In this document: positions 63,965-64,000 of the stretch, piece after piece
Position numbering within the stretch: the stretch's first letter is position 1
How the letters are laid out: each line of letters starts with the position of its first letter
Source of the DNA: Enterobacter sp. RHBSTW-00175
Lineage (GTDB): Bacteria; Pseudomonadota; Gammaproteobacteria; Enterobacterales; Enterobacteriaceae
Reading direction: 5' to 3'
Length of the DNA: 64,000 nt
Assembly: GCF_013927005.1 (NCBI RefSeq)
Contig: NZ_CP055930.1
Coordinates: 682,001-746,000 of the forward strand
Made by a program: the position numbers and the translations under genes
Notes under the pieces: model-generated
The model's input: only the letters and a program-made list of their open reading frames with translations
What the model was told of the DNA's origin: nothing
Database searches by the model: none

Positions 63965-64000
63965 GTCAGGGCAACCTTCTAAGTGAAACTGGAGTAGCAT

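Noticed and set aside
63965..64000. An N-terminally longer TrmN6 running to the window edge
   Set aside because: The ATG at 63964 gives the known length and start; the additional upstream residues have no homologue and lie in the promoter side of the gene.

Overview
The window is a stretch of chromosome from a member of the Enterobacteriaceae, most like Enterobacter or a close relative. Nearly every protein is a close, full-length match to its Escherichia coli counterpart as I remember it. The order bamB-yfgM-hisS-ispG-rodZ-rlmN-ndk-pbpC-yfhM ... isc ... glyA/hmp-glnB-glrRK ... purL ... rnc-lepB-lepA-rseCBA-rpoE/nadB also follows the E. coli backbone. The hca and most of the yph genes found there in E. 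coli are absent, and several sugar and metal genes are present instead. I identified no tRNA, rRNA, CRISPR array, prophage or insertion sequence. The genus is an inference; no 16S or whole-genome comparison was possible.

Layout. 1-14777 (all minus strand): outer-membrane assembly (bamB), translocon chaperone (yfgM), translation and isoprenoid genes (hisS, ispG), cell shape (rodZ), RNA methylation (rlmN), ndk, then the pbpC/yfhM pair (penicillin-binding protein 1C and a bacterial alpha-2-macroglobulin). 15063-19692 (plus strand): an alpha-glucoside PTS permease and a GH4 phospho-alpha-glucosidase, then sseA, then an RpiR-type regulator that overlaps the sseA stop codon. 19711-27480 (minus): sseB, pepB and the iscRSUA-hscBA-fdx-iscX iron-sulfur operon behind two tandem IscR sites. 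27712-34156: trmJ, suhB, a NicO-type metal permease with its DUF1007 partner, csiE, hcaT and yphA. 34209-36957: the divergent pair glyA/hmp with PurR and NsrR sites. 37038-41251: glnB, the glrK-qseG-glrR signalling operon and its target sRNA gene glmY with a sigma-54 promoter. 41514-51861: purL, mltF, tadA, pgpC, then murP-murQ divergent from yfhH, and yfhL. 51872-61207 (minus): acpS-pdxJ-recO-era-rnc-lepB-lepA and rseC-rseB-rseA-rpoE. 61623-63964: nadB and trmN6, convergent.

How parts work together. GlrK/QseG/GlrR activate glmY, whose RNA controls glucosamine-6-phosphate synthesis through RapZ/GlmZ, so a sensor operon and its sRNA target are side by side. RseA/RseB/RseC sit on the sigma-E gene they control, with a sigma-E promoter in front of rpoE. 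The two sugar modules have the same design: a PTS permease with only EIIB and EIIC domains, a sugar-phosphate enzyme, and an RpiR regulator next to a backbone gene. In E. coli yfhH is an orphan regulator; here it faces murQP across a short region with two matching palindromes, which suggests it is a MurNAc-6-phosphate regulator. I see no wholly new system. The most informative non-backbone points are the sseA-embedded alpha-glucoside module, the yfhH-murQP module, and the interrupted leader frame ahead of rpoE.
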